From assembly GCF_020921035.1 (NCBI RefSeq), contig NC_063150.1, positions 1,612,001 to 1,676,000 on the forward strand: a stretch of DNA of 64,000 nt, read 5' to 3'. This document shows, one piece after another, positions 43,701 through 56,100 of this stretch; positions within the stretch are counted from its first letter, which is position 1, and each line of letters opens with the position of its first letter. The translations under genes and the position numbers were made by a program. This DNA comes from Rhodamnia argentea. Its lineage: Eukaryota; Streptophyta; Magnoliopsida; Myrtales; Myrtaceae. Below the pieces are notes generated by a model. It worked only from the letters and a program-made list of their open reading frames with translations, was not told the DNA's origin and made no database searches.

Positions 43701-43745
43701 AGGGCTGACGGGCTCAAGACCTTCATCCTCCTCCATCAACTCCAT
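40711..43745 (-). CDS. WSD1: WSD1-like wax ester synthase/diacylglycerol acyltransferase, five exons
   Basis: Exons on the - strand: 43745-43557, 43263-42679, 41845-41483, 41380-41243 and 40857-40711. All junctions are GT..AG and phase 0, giving 473 residues, the family size. The enzyme joins acyl-CoA to a fatty alcohol (wax ester) or diacylglycerol (oil); plant members act at the endoplasmic reticulum and supply surface waxes. Exon 1 has the conserved start EEDEGLEPVSPTGQYFNS. Exon 2 carries the active-site motif HHALGDG (HHxxxDG) near residues 145-151. Exon 3 has TVNDVITGIIFLATRLYMQ, and exon 4 SNSSMVISNVMGPMEKLSL, the conserved C-terminal DUF1298 block. The stop is TAG at 40713-40711. An upstream in-frame ATG at 43766 would add seven residues, but family alignment favours 43745. 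It looks functional. Which acyl substrates it uses is unknown. Confidence 0.9.
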
Positions 43746-43766
43746 TGGACTTTGTGTTAACTGCAA

Positions 43767-45030
43767 TCTAAGATCAACAGGTTTGAGAACTCACAGACAA
43801 GTCTATGAAACAGTCGGATATTATTGACACACATTTATATCTATTTGTGCGTGTATTTGTCTGTGTCCATGGATTGTTTTCATGTTTCTGGCCATCCTTG
43901 TGACTTCGTGTGCTATGGTTCGTCGGTGGATTTTAGGATTAGGTGGGATAAGAAAGTGTTGGCAGTTGCAAGTAGCTATACATAGGATGTCATCTGCTGG
44001 AAGAAGTCAAAAGACTGGAGATTTTCTCACGAACTAGTTCGATCCACATCGGGCCAAACTTAAAGTCTTTCAAAGGGTAGCCATTTAGAGACGAATCGTT
44101 CTTTACGAGTTAGCCGATATTACGTCTCCTATCGGATGTGAGACTTGAGGGTGTTAAACTCTTTTCCAAGTGCTCGAGGCTCTTCAAGCATCCGACTGCA
44201 CACTCTTGTGCATACAACGCATGGCTCGTTTGCTGGAATGCACATGTTCGCGCTAAAGATAAATATGTGTTGAGATCAATGGGACCAATTGCCCGATTGA
44301 CTTTTTGAATTGTAAGAAAGGGTTTTGTCAGCCGGTGATCTCGCGGCACTTATTATAACACGCAAATGAGATATTCGATTTTCATAGTATCGATTGTGCA
44401 TATCACGAGAATGGTCAGTGCATTGAAGATTACGATGTTTTTGTGTTTGATAATTGTCGTGGAAGCACTCTTCAATAAAATGATAGCACTAATGTGCTTT
44501 CAAGTCTCAAAGATTCTCTTCAACTATGCTACCCCGAAGTTGCTAGTAATCGACCATGATTAGATGATCACCTTGATGTAATTGCTTGTTCAGAGAATGT
44601 AATCTTACCGTGAAGCAGCGAGAAAACCACTCTACAACAGCAAAAATCTCAAAGGATTGACCGGAGTTCATCCGTGACAAATGTTGCTGATAGATCTTCA
44701 ACAGTTGTGAGAAGTGAGGAGACCGAGAACTAGAAAAGATATGAATGAGATAATTTAGGGTTGGTTTTGAACCAGTTTTGAGGTCGGTTCCCCAGTAAAA
44801 CCGACTGGTTCAGCGCATAGATCCCGGAACCGAACTAGTTATTGCGTGAATTAGCCAAGTAATACCAATACAATTCGGTTCCCGAGTTGAACCAGCCAAA
44901 TTGCTCAACCCTAGTCGTCACCTTCCTCTTGTTTGTCCTCTTCATGCTTTATATGCAAGTCCCACTAGTGGGAGTGCATACCCGCTCCCTGACGGTAGCT
45001 CTCGCCCAACAAGAGGTCTAAATCTACTTC
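43767..45030. other. Upstream region of the WSD gene, with a small hAT-like MITE
   Basis: No gene is supported. A 158-base element at 44756-44913 has inverted ends (TAGGGTTGGTTTTGAACCAG; right complement TAGGGTTGAGCAATTTGGCT), but the flanking 8-mers differ. The rest is A/T-rich promoter-side sequence. Confidence 0.45.
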
Positions 45031-45426
45031 TGAAGGGAACGGATCCTAATACATATACGTACAAATATACAACAGACTAAACTAAATTATATGCACTAGA
45101 TCAAACTTGAATCGCTGATCGGTGAAGTGTATCACGTAGAATGAACATACCTCGATAGTCACGGATTAAGAGCCCCAATGCAGATGAGAAAAAGATCTAG
45201 ATCCGCCGATCGATCGTCCTTCAAGAGAGCTTTTTCAAGAAAGTTTTTGAGAGAGTTTTTTCGATGGGTAGAAAGAACGATGTACGTTATGTAGAAGAGA
45301 AGTCACTTTCTTCTCTTTCTCTCTTTCCTTTATTCGATAGGAAATAAATCCGCCTTAATTTGCAATCAATTATCGCAATAATGGCAAATAATAAATTTAG
45401 CCCTTAATGGGCGTAATTTCCCAACA
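45031..45426 (-). repeat. 3' LTR of the second copia element
   Basis: 396 bases, on the - strand TGTTGGGAAATTACGCCCAT ... CCCTTCA. It aligns over its length with 51862-52250. Confidence 0.85.
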
Positions 45427-46984
45427 TCTCTCACTCGCCCACAAAGGGCTAAACGCCTATAATTCTCTTATCACTGCAAAGTTCATATGAGCAAATAATC
45501 CGTACGATCGGTATACTATTAGAGCTCGTTGTCATACATCCGTTGGGAGTATATAGTAGCTCAAAATGGGCACATAACCTCAGAGTAGATCTAGTATACG
45601 GTACTCTAGATCGATCAGTCACATTTACATCATATCTCTCTCGATCTCTTTGACTATTCAAATACAATACATTGTATTCACAATCATCATTAAACTCAAA
45701 TAATCATAATTGGTCGACCTGTGAATACAAAGATTGAATGTGACATCAAAATAAATTAATCTTCCTTTTCCCTTAAACCTTTCAATATCGGTTCGGCTCG
45801 ATTTTCTAGAAATATCCCATTAGATCGAATCGGTGTCTTGACCATTGCTAACACTCGAAGATAACGAACACCAAAAACAAATTTTGAGAATAAGTAAGAG
45901 TTGTGATGGGGCTTAATTGAGGAACTATTATCCTCAAGAGTCTCACACGACTATAGAGTTGAGATTGAAACTCTTCCCAACTCTTCTTAGTCGTCTCATG
46001 CATACGTAATATCAAGTGCGTATTACGGTATTCTCTCATTTTCCATGGAGCGTATATCTTTCCACTTAATACCATACGGATAATAGCTTAGACATACTCA
46101 ATGTCTAGCTTGAGTTCACAAATCTACTCTCTTTAAATAATCCATTAGAACTCACATTTGGCATCAAAAACAGATAAATTGAAATATGTGAGCTATTTCA
46201 TTTTCGAATGTAATAAACATTATGACTTCATCTTAACGCTCCTGTTAAAGCGACATCAAAATTTCAAGCTTGAGCTCTCAATTATTACTTAGCTAATAAG
46301 CTTAAAATCGTCTCATCTCTATTCATTACACAGTAAATAAATGCGATTACCCTTGTGAGTGGGCTAATCTCTCATATGTTCGACATATCTTCTTATATAA
46401 ATGTCATACAAACTCGTATGCATCAATAATGATAACAAATACCATTAATTGTGAACTTTATGAAATATAAATATCTAGTACTCTCACTTCTACGCACTTC
46501 TAGAGATTTCAATGTAGGGAACTAGTCCATTTGTCAACATATGACTAAGGAAAACATCTTGAGGAATTCACTTCGTCGGAAGATCTACTATTATTCTATG
46601 CGTATATATGTATTGTATGTTCACATCTTTTCATACAATCATGTCTTTCACAAAATTATATTTCGCAACTTTATGTTTGGTCTTGTAATGGATCCTTAGT
46701 GTAAGCTATTGCTGTCAAGCTATCACAATTAACAAATAATTGAACCTGCAGCATCCTTAGCAACACCTCACTGATCCAAGCATCTCTTATGCCAAACATT
46801 CTGCTGCACTGCTGCTGATAACACCACAAGATCAATTTTCATCGTCGATAAGGCTATGCACGTTTGCTTCTTACTTTCCAAGATATGGTGCTATTTCTAA
46901 TTAAGAACGCAAATCTAGATGTTGAATTTCTCTCATATAAACCTCTTCCTTAGTCAACATCAGTATAACCTTCAAGGCGCAGAT

Positions 46985-47260
46985 CTCTACCTTGATAACT
47001 CAGCAAAAAAATTGACAGTATTTTTTAAATACATTAGGATTCTCTTGATGGCAATCCAATATGTTTGACCTGATTTGGATTGGTATATGCTCACCATTCT
47101 AATAATATAACAAATATCAAGTCTTGTACACATCATAGTGTACATTAAGCTTCCAACAGTACTAAAATATGGAACACTTTCCATTTCTTCATTTGCTTGT
47201 GGAGTCTCAAGACATATTTTGCGGCTCGAACTTTCACCTCTTGTAAAAGGAGTGTTTTGG
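46985..47260 (-). pseudogene. RNase H-side remnant of the copia polyprotein
   Basis: On the - strand the peptide MESVPYFSTVGSLMYTMMCT followed by RLDICY and a block like KRILMYLKNT is the conserved stretch between reverse transcriptase and RNase H in copia elements. The frame breaks on both sides. Confidence 0.75.
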
Positions 47261-47454
47261 GTTTACAATCTTGCATACGAAATTACTCAAGGACTTTATC
47301 TATATAAGTCTTTTGTGAAAGAGATTACAATCTCTTTGAACAATATCTTGAAATCTTAACTTCAAGAATATATGCAAATTCACCAATATCTTTTATCTCA
47401 AAAATTAGAACATAACCAATTCTTGACTGTATTAACAAACTTCATATTGCTCCA

Positions 47455-48000
47455 AACAATTAGTATATCATCAATATATAATGATAAAATTACAAATTGA
47501 TCTTTGGATCTTTTGATGTGTACTCAATGATTTATCATATGCCACTATGGCATTACAAAAAAGTATATGCCATTATCTCCAAAAGCGCTTAAAGTTGTAT
47601 ATCGATATCAAAAGTCGACATACTTTTTGTTCTTGGCCTTCGTAGCAAATCCAGTAGCGTTGTTTCATATAATTTTTTTCTTCTAATTCTCCATTGAGAA
47701 AAACAGTCTTTACATCCATCTGATGTAATTCAATAACCATAATAATCACTATTGCCCGAATAAAGTGAATTGAGGTAAATCTCACCACGGGAGAAAAAAA
47801 GCTTTTCATAATTAATTCTTCTAGTTGATTGTACCATTTTACTACAAGGCGAGCCTTATATCTCTCAATCGAGCCATCAGCTTTACGCTTTATTTTGAGA
47901 ACCCACTTGTTCCCAATGGTTTTGTGTCCATTCGAAAGATCAACCGGTTTCCAAGCTTGATCCGATCTCACTGACTTCATCTTCTTCCATTGCTTGCATC
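47455..48000 (-). pseudogene. Reverse transcriptase remnant of the copia polyprotein
   Basis: Readable blocks on the - strand: AWKPVDL, GNKWVLKIKRKADGSIERYK, ARLVVKWYNQ, HQMDVKTVFLNGELEE and EGQEQKVCRL, followed in another frame by LYIDDIL with the YxDD catalytic motif at 47467-47478 (YIDD). Stops and frameshifts make it inactive. Confidence 0.85.
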
Positions 48001-48699
48001 AACTTTTCTTTATCGGGGCAAGTCAAAGACTCATTTACATTCCTTGGCTCATTCTTTTCTTATGGAGCGCGACCATGAAAGCTTTATCTTGAATGTCTAA
48101 ATATCGACGAGTCGATGGAGAGCACTTTTGCGACTTGTTCGCCAAATTGGAGATTACACACTTAGTACTTCATGCTCCATTACACTCCCACTCGGATTAG
48201 ATAACGACGACATCTTCACATCAAGTTGTTGCAATTGAGACTAGTTCGAAACAAATTCCTCACTTCTCACATTGCTCCCACTTGGAAGAGATGTCCCATT
48301 AAAAATATTATTACTATCCAAGATTTCAAACAGAGAATGGTCTTCATCTATCACGCCCTTTTTCAAAATTCAATCACTAAGAATGTAACATCTCGTGATT
48401 CAAATTCAATTACACTTCCCACTTTCTTGCTCACCTATAACACATATCCTTTTGAGTGCTTTCGGTATCTTATGAAGGCACTTTTTTTGTTTCCGGGGAG
48501 TATCTTAGACCTAACCATTTTCATTGGGATCTGTTCCTTCTCTTTGCAACTCCATTCTGTTGAGGAATCGTTGAAATAGTCAACTATTTTTCTATTCCTT
48601 TTTATCACATAAAAATCTGAATTGATCGGATAAACTTTCTCGACCTCGATCGGCTTTTTTATTTTAAAAAGATTTTCTAAAAGCTCAAAAAAAAAAATT

Positions 48700-49400
48700 C
48701 AAAGCAACTTATGCTTCAGATTTATGAGACATTAAAGACAATATGTCCAAATCTAGTGTAATCATCTATAAATGTAATGAAATAAACAACTCCATGCATT
48801 TCTCTCACATTCATTGAACCATATATGTCCAAATGGATCAATTGCAAAGAAAACTCAACTCTTGTTCTTTTTTCAACCGGTTTTCTCATTTTTTTTCCCG
48901 CCAGGCAATGCTCACAAATAGGCAAATCGATTTTTTTCAATATTGACCAATGAGACCTCTTTGGATTATCTAAAATTCGTTATTGGCTAATATGACCCAA
49001 CCTAACATGCCATATATTTACATCACCACAAAAGATGTAAATAGGGAATAATTAACATTTACATTATTGTACTTAACAATCGGCACAATGAAACCATCTA
49101 GAACCATAATAACTTGTTCCCAATGACAAGTTATCACCACCATTATGAAAGTTCAAACTGAAATCAAATTTGACCAAACTAACATGGAAACTAAATTCCG
49201 TTGAATTTTTGGAGCATATAACACAATATGTAGAAACAGGATGCGACCACCACGCATATTCAATTGGCAGGTGTCAATTCATTTAACTTCCACTTAGGAA
49301 TTGTTTCCCACATTTATCCACTTTGCTTCATGTTGAACTCGTTGAAATTCCATGAAGATATTTCTATCTTTCATTATATGGTCTGTGGTCCCTAAGTCTA
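48700..49400 (-). pseudogene. Integrase N-terminal remnant of the copia polyprotein
   Basis: The - strand frame 48940-48722 reads DLPICEHCLAGKKMRK, HLDIYGSMNV and FITFIDDYTR, that is, the Cys-x2-Cys of the zinc-binding domain and the first two Asp positions of the catalytic core. Upstream pieces of protease-integrase linker are broken. Confidence 0.75.
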
Positions 49401-49498
49401 CAATCCACAAAGGATAAGATTCAGTTATAAAAACTAAATTAAAGACTTACGTAACACTCTCAAGTGCACAAAGGGTCTTTTAACTTCTTTGGTTCACT

Positions 49499-49540
49499 AC
49501 AATCATGAGCAAAGTGAACCTTATTACTACATATAAAACA
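49499..49540 (-). other. Gag zinc knuckle of the copia element
   Basis: On the - strand the bases encode CFICSNKVHFAHDC, a complete Cys-x2-Cys-x4-His-x4-Cys nucleocapsid knuckle. Gag remains extend to about 50300 but are interrupted. Confidence 0.75.
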
Positions 49541-51044
49541 TTTCACCTTGAGATGTTTTTCTTGAAAGGGCATTTTCCTTTCCCATGGCGGTTAAACTTC
49601 GATTTCTATCTTGAAGGATCTATTCCCTTGTTGTTCCAGTTCTTGAACCCACTCTGACGCTTAAGCCTGGAGCATGAAGCCCCATTTGAGCTAGAACCAT
49701 CATAGCAAATGTCAATTTCTAGTTTAGCCGCCGGAAGGCGGTCTACCGCTAGTTCAAGACGCCGCATAGCATCCTCAAAAGTCTTTCTTTTTATTGTGGA
49801 TCAGGTGGATTTTCATATGCACACAGCTATGAGGTAAATGATAGATTACTGCTTGCACTTGCTGTTCATCAATCAAAATATGGCTCGCATCTTACATGTT
49901 TGTCACATGCTCAAAAGTCATTTCATATTATACCCATGAGGCATCATATAAGTGTCGAATCTTATAGTGATTTGTCTCAAGTTGGTGACCGATGTCTAAC
50001 CAAACTTAGTTTTTAATGCCTCCCACTTGACTTTGGCATTTTCATAAATGCCTAAACTCACGCATAAAATCATTCTTCATGCTACTCAGCAACGTAATGC
50101 GAGCAATAGTGTTCATCATTTTTCATGCAGCAAATGCTTCTTTTTCCCTTCTAAATTGTGCAATATTCCTAGTTTCAGGTTTTTCCATACCTAGGTTAAG
50201 AGCTTCTAGTGTTTCTTACTCTTCATAGCACAAACTGGATTCTCATATTCCAGTTTTCATAATTTTCGTCGATCAATTATCTCCTTTGTTTCGCTGAGCT
50301 ATGATATTCTAAAATACGGTAACCATTGGATATGAACACGAAGTTTTATAGACATGTATTCTTGAACTACGATGCCTAACATTTATGCATCTATTTTACA
50401 CTAACTAATTATATTAATGAATAATTTCACATACAGTCTCATATTCAAAAGTTCACTATGTTCCCAATCATCATCTAAGAATCCTCGCTTGAAATTACCA
50501 TTAATATAATCATTTATGTAAAATTGAGTTCACTAAAGTTACTAAAACTTTCTAGAACTCCCCACTCGAATAAAGATCATAAATCAAATAATGATCTCCC
50601 CATTGATCACCTCATCTTGTAATCATAAAATTGCATGGCATGATTTGAGTTAATATACAAATAATTCATTCATCAAATTATACTCAAATTGCGGAATACT
50701 AGATATAAATAGCAAGTTCACTAAACTTTATACAAGCTATCGACAAAACATGCTCTACACGATCTCTATGTAGCTATCCACATGTGAGATATATTTTTTA
50801 TTTGTCAAAAAATAGGGAGATCAAGGTAAAAGTACTTGAAAAAGGCTCCAAAATACGTGTATTACGGGTTTCATACGTATTTTCATAACTTTATATTCAT
50901 CAAACATGTTCAAATAATATATCAAATTGAAGATAAGTTCGATACGAACACAACGGTACCTCATACACCCCCAACAAAGCTCATACGTGCCTGTACGAGC
51001 CGGTCAAAGTTTCTGCATTGACTGGTCAACGGTCCGTCAACTAT

Positions 51045-51285
51045 GGTAAAAATGCAATTTTCCGAAAACTCCAAGACGAAATCGCAATTTCCAAAAAACT
51101 TCAAGGATTAAAGTGCAATTTTTAGGAAGTCCGAGGGCCAAATTGAAATTTTTGAAAAGTTTAGGGAACAAGTTGTAATTTTTTGAAAATTCGAGGACAA
51201 AATTGAAATTTTCCTAAAGTTTGGGGATCAAATTGCAATTTTTGGAAAAATTTGGGGACCAAAATGCAATTTCCAGAAAGTTCGG
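51045..51285 (-). repeat. Diverged ~33-base tandem repeat in the copia leader
   Basis: About seven units of the type 'ttggggaccaaattgcaatttttggaaag' follow each other between gag and the primer-binding site. Units differ by a few substitutions. It lies inside the 5' untranslated leader of the element. Confidence 0.7.
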
Positions 51286-51861
51286 CAATTAACCTGGTCG
51301 GAACTGGACTGAACTGGATCTAGAATACGTTGCACTGGGTTTGGGATGGGGATAAACCGGTTCCGGAATAGAGTAAATCGGGTGCGGGATAAGTCTGGAA
51401 GCCCGTTTGGCCACATTGCACATGGGCGCGTGACGCACACGCGCGCCCGGCCCCTTCGGCCCGTGCGGCCCTTGCAGTCTCATTCGGCGGCCTTTGGCGA
51501 CGAGCCACCACTCAAAATGATTGTATCGACGATATGAACTCGATCGTATATTCAAATCCAATTTTTGTTGAATGAAATTTCACGAAAAGGTGTCGTTTCA
51601 CCGTTGCCTCGGGAACCCGATCCTATGGCGGCACGTGGCGCGCCCGCAACCTCTACCGGCATTGCCTTGCGACGAACGACCACTCAAATTTCTTGTCTCG
51701 CTGAGTTCGTTACGAATATGTGTTCAAAAATTATTTTTATTACATAGAAATTCACAAACAAACCATGAATAGTAACGACGAAAAACGGTTTTTTGTGCTA
51801 AAAACGACTATGAAATTATCACAAAACGACTAGGAAACAAGAACAATGGCTCCGATACCAA

Positions 51862-52250
51862 TGAAGAAAACGGATCCCAATACATATACGTACATATACG
51901 CAGCGGATTAAACTGAATCACATGCCCTAAATCAAACTTGAATCAGCGATCGGTGAAGTATATCATGTAGAACGAACATACCTCGATAGCTACGGATTAA
52001 GAGCCCCAATGCAGATGAGAAAATGATCCAGATCTGCCAATCGATCGTCCTTCGAGAGAGCTTTTTCAAGAGAGTTTTTGAGAGAGTTTTTTCTATGGGT
52101 AAAAAGAACGACGTATGTTCTGAAGAAGAGAACTCACTTTCTTCTCTATGTCTTTCCTTTATTCAATAGGAAATAAATCCGTCTTAATTTGCAACCAACT
52201 ATTGCTGGCAAATAATAAATTTAGCCCTTGATGGGCGTAATTTCCCAACA
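51862..52250 (-). repeat. 5' LTR of the second copia element
   Basis: 389 bases ending in CCCAACA on the + strand (TGTTGGG on the - strand); adjacent to the primer-binding site at 51848-51860. Confidence 0.85.
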
Positions 52251-53139
52251 GCTTCGTTCTCCCTGAGCCCAAGCCCCATCTGCCGCTCATGGCGTTGGAC
52301 ATGGCAGCTCTCGCTTTCAAGGCCAGCATCACTCTCCAAAAGGGTGGTGAAGTTAGGTGGGGACCGCAGCCGGAGGAAGACCTAGATCTCTCCCATTTTG
52401 GAGATGCACTTCTAGGGCGGAGCTCGCGGAGATGATGGCGATGTCAGATATGGGATCAAAGAGTTCGAGATCAAGAAGATCTTCGCTAGGATGGGAAGGT
52501 GGTTGGCTCCGCAAGCCTTTTTCCACCTTTTCCAATTCGGGTCCGTGAGGAAGATGCAGAGATTATCTACGAAGAAGCGTTCGTTTAGGATGAAGTTGAG
52601 CGCGCTTTGGGAAAGCTCTATCTTCTCAATAGGAAACTACAGAACAGTGTAGAAAACTAGCCGTAGACCGTTTAACCAGTTCCCTGTTCCATTTATTTGA
52701 ATCTGATCCAATCGGTCTACATCGTATCGTTAGGATATGAGGATCAGGATAACCGGATACTGGATGTCCTCGGCCACATAGAATTCATCATAAAGATAAA
52801 CAATAACTCGGCCACGAAGCATCAAAGAGAAGATCTGGTGCCATACTCAGACAACCATCATAAGTTCAAATAAACGAAGTACAAGTTTAAACATTAAGAA
52901 AAGCATGGAGATAGTTCCATCCCCAACTTTTGATCGTCTAGTTCGTCAGCCATGTTTTCAAAAGTTCCCCAAACAATGTCATATTCCACTCCATAAGTAC
53001 TGAGATACGAAACTAGAAACACCTATGGCGTTGAAGATTAAAATTCGCTAATGGAATGAGACATTGTAGGATAAGTGGCATAATCCTTCTCTCTCTAGAG
53101 ATGTGGATTTTCATCGTTTATAGTTGACTTGACCCAAAG
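52251..53139. other. Flank of the copia element and 3' flank of the METTL18-like gene
   Basis: 52260-52640 is G/C-richer and contains short open frames on both strands without recognisable domains; it may be a gene scrap, but I cannot name it. 52660-53139 is A/T-rich. Confidence 0.35.
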
Positions 53140-56100
53140 TTACTTGAATGAAAGCCTGCAAATCTCACGAAGGTTGGACGAACCATCAGCCACTTCGGCA
53201 ACTATGCTGCTCGCCATTATGCCTGCATTACAGCAACCGTCAGAGGAGCACACCCAAAGCAAGAAACACCAACAGTAGCAAATTTTGCCATTCCTAGAGA
53301 CCATCTTGAATCAAAAGGATAATTCTTTCGAAGGTTTTACCTGGAAAACAATATTTCCAGGTAAGGAAAACATGATCACATAAGTAAAAAATGTGAGTAA
53401 CACAAGTTATTCTTGTGCACCATATTAAAGAGACGACAAGTACGCTTCAATGATCAAATATATCATGTGATTCCATCTAAAGACATAATTCGCACTTAAA
53501 AAAGATATCAGAACTCAAGGAATGTCCATGTAACTTCACTAAAATCAAGGGATTCTGCCAATAAGACCACCCCTACTTTCTACATCATAAACATTATCTC
53601 CAAAAAATAAAGCAAAATGAACATCCAATCCACAAAGGAAGCTTTAGTCAAGGTGTTCAACTCAAGGGATTCTGCCAATATGTACCAATTCTACTTTCTA
53701 ACAATAAACATTATCCCCAAAACCTAAAAACAAAAAGAACCTTTCAATCCATGAAGGCAGCTCTAGTAAAGGTGCTCAATTTTCCAAGACTCACCATCTT
53801 TCTCCACCAGAGACAGAAATCTCCGTGTTCCCCCTCCAACCCCAAAGTAATGCTTCTTACCAGCCATATATGCAGCTCCCTGAGGACGACTCATGCACTG
53901 TTTACAAAAGCAAATACAAGAAGAAATGAGAACCGTGTCGTTGCAAGAGGAAGTTGTGCACAGATCCAAACTAACCTTCTTCACAAGTTCATACAGATTT
54001 TGGAGAGAGGAAACTGAATACACTGTCTCGGCCATTAAAATAACATTACAACCCCTGAGGCTGAGCCATTATGTCCATTTGGGACCGCTTCATTATCTTT
54101 TAACATGTGGACGAATTTGATGGACATCTTTCCAGTCACCACCAAAGAAACGTATATCTCTACCTGCTAGGCTACATTCAGGAGCTTGGGATTTCTTCAA
54201 GTTCACATCCATGTTTGGAATGGTCAGACATTGCAATACCTACGCATTGAAGTCTTGCAGGTGAACGGTAGGAGCGCCTACTGCAATGAATTTGAAGTCA
54301 CTGTATGAAATTCAGCTTTTCTATAACAAGCATCAACTAGGCCACGCCTAGGTCAAATCTAAGATGGATACTTTACCTCGAGGCATGCAAAGATTGCCAG
54401 TAGTCCATGACCACATCCAAGCTGAAAAGTAACGCAATTTCATCAGTGAAAGCAACAGAAAAGAGAAAACAAATTGTTATCTCAATTTAGATCAGTAACG
54501 TTCAATATAAAAGGAAGTCGGATTGGCAAATGACGTGAAAGGAAGCTATTACTATAATTGGAACTTAACATGAATCAGATCACAGTGCAACTAGTTGTTT
54601 TGTGTTAGGATTCGGCGCACAATCATAATGAAGCAAAGTGTAAAATAAGAAAGAGAAATCAAGACACGAGATTTTATCCTAATTCACTCTTAAACTAGTG
54701 CTACGTCTTGCAGAGGATTCTACTATAATTAGCACTTCGCATCTCTCGTTACATTGTTCAATTACAAGCGATAAAGAGTATATATAACAGTAGCTATTCA
54801 TGAGCCCAAGTCGATATAGCAGTAGCTATTCATGAGCCTAAGCCCAAATTACTGATGAAAAATTATGAGCTTAAATCGTAATAGCTCTCTGGTGTCCAAT
54901 GGGCGTTGACCCCTTGAGACCCCTCGCCGGGGCGGCTCAGCTTAAAGTGGGATCCACGTGCTTTCCAGTCGTTGGGGAGTATGAACCACCGCCCAACATT
55001 TTGGAGCTTAATCAGTATTCAACCAAATGTGCTTAAGTTTCATGCAGCCTCCTAGTGAAAAGTCTAAAAATTCATCAAGTGATGTCAAGCATAAATGTGA
55101 AAAACAGAGAACTTGATTAAGATCATCTTAATGCATGGTTAGCCAGTAGCCACCAAAACGGTCATTTGGGATAAGATCATCGTCTTAGCTTAGGAAGACA
55201 TTCCATTGGAAACAATTGGACCTACTTTGGAGGCTAATCATGCTAAGAATCTTCCATTGCAAGTCAGAGAGCGAACTGATTGTCTAAAGGAGGCAAACAA
55301 CCTTTGAACAACATACTCTGCAACAACTTCTCATCTACAGCATTTCTATTCCGACTTTGAGCACAAAGGCTCAAAGAACAAATTGGATCAATCCTTAAAG
55401 ACTACAAATTTCTCAGCTTCAGATACATATAAATATATTTATAGAGGAACAATTAAGAAATAGTTACTCCAAAGTCCAAACCACTAGGAAAGTTCATGGA
55501 AGTGTCAACCATGATAAAAATACCCAGGGTATTATGCAGAGAGATGCTACCTACATATGGGTTCTTAAGAAAGCTGATCACATGATGCATTAAAATCACA
55601 ACTGATGCCAAACTTAAAGGTTGACATAAGTGTTGACAGCATTATTGAGTATATATCTGACGCTTCAACAACATTACATTGTCTCTACTCAAAATCAAGT
55701 GAAAATTTTCCATATTATTTTTACAGAGCATATTTTGGATCATGGAGACTGCTAGAGTTATGTAGTCCTAGCACCTCTAGACCATAAATACAGCACACTT
55801 ACTCACTGTTAAAACGGCATCTTAATGTGCAGAAAGTTTTCCTTCAACACTGCAAATTCAGCAACTGTATCAGTTTCCTAAGCAAGAAAGTTTCCTAAGC
55901 AAGAAAGTTCAAAGCTTGGATACCCCATGGCAGCAAGAAAAGGCAAACATGTGCTATACTCCAGTGATCTCTTTACCACCGAGGCACACAAACTCCCATT
56001 GTGCATTGACAAAGCAGCATTATGCATGTCCTAAATATAACACTCAACCTCTGAAATGCAACACTCTCAGAACAATGAAATTTATCAGCACTGGTAGCAT

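Larger units (their letters stand above)
45031..52250 (-). mobile_element. Ty1-copia LTR retrotransposon, full length but decayed
   Basis: LTRs at 51862-52250 (5') and 45031-45426 (3') share long near-identical blocks (aagagccccaatgcagatgagaaa; ggaaataaatccg.cttaatttgcaa) and have TG..CA termini on the - strand. The primer-binding site TGGTATCGGAGCC (51860-51848) follows the 5' LTR. The flanks acttc (45026-45030) and gcttc (52251-52255) match in 4 of 5 bases. The order on the - strand is leader, gag, integrase, reverse transcriptase, RNase H, which is the copia order; all frames carry stops and frameshifts. A long untranslated leader (about 50300-51847) includes a tandem repeat. Confidence 0.88.
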
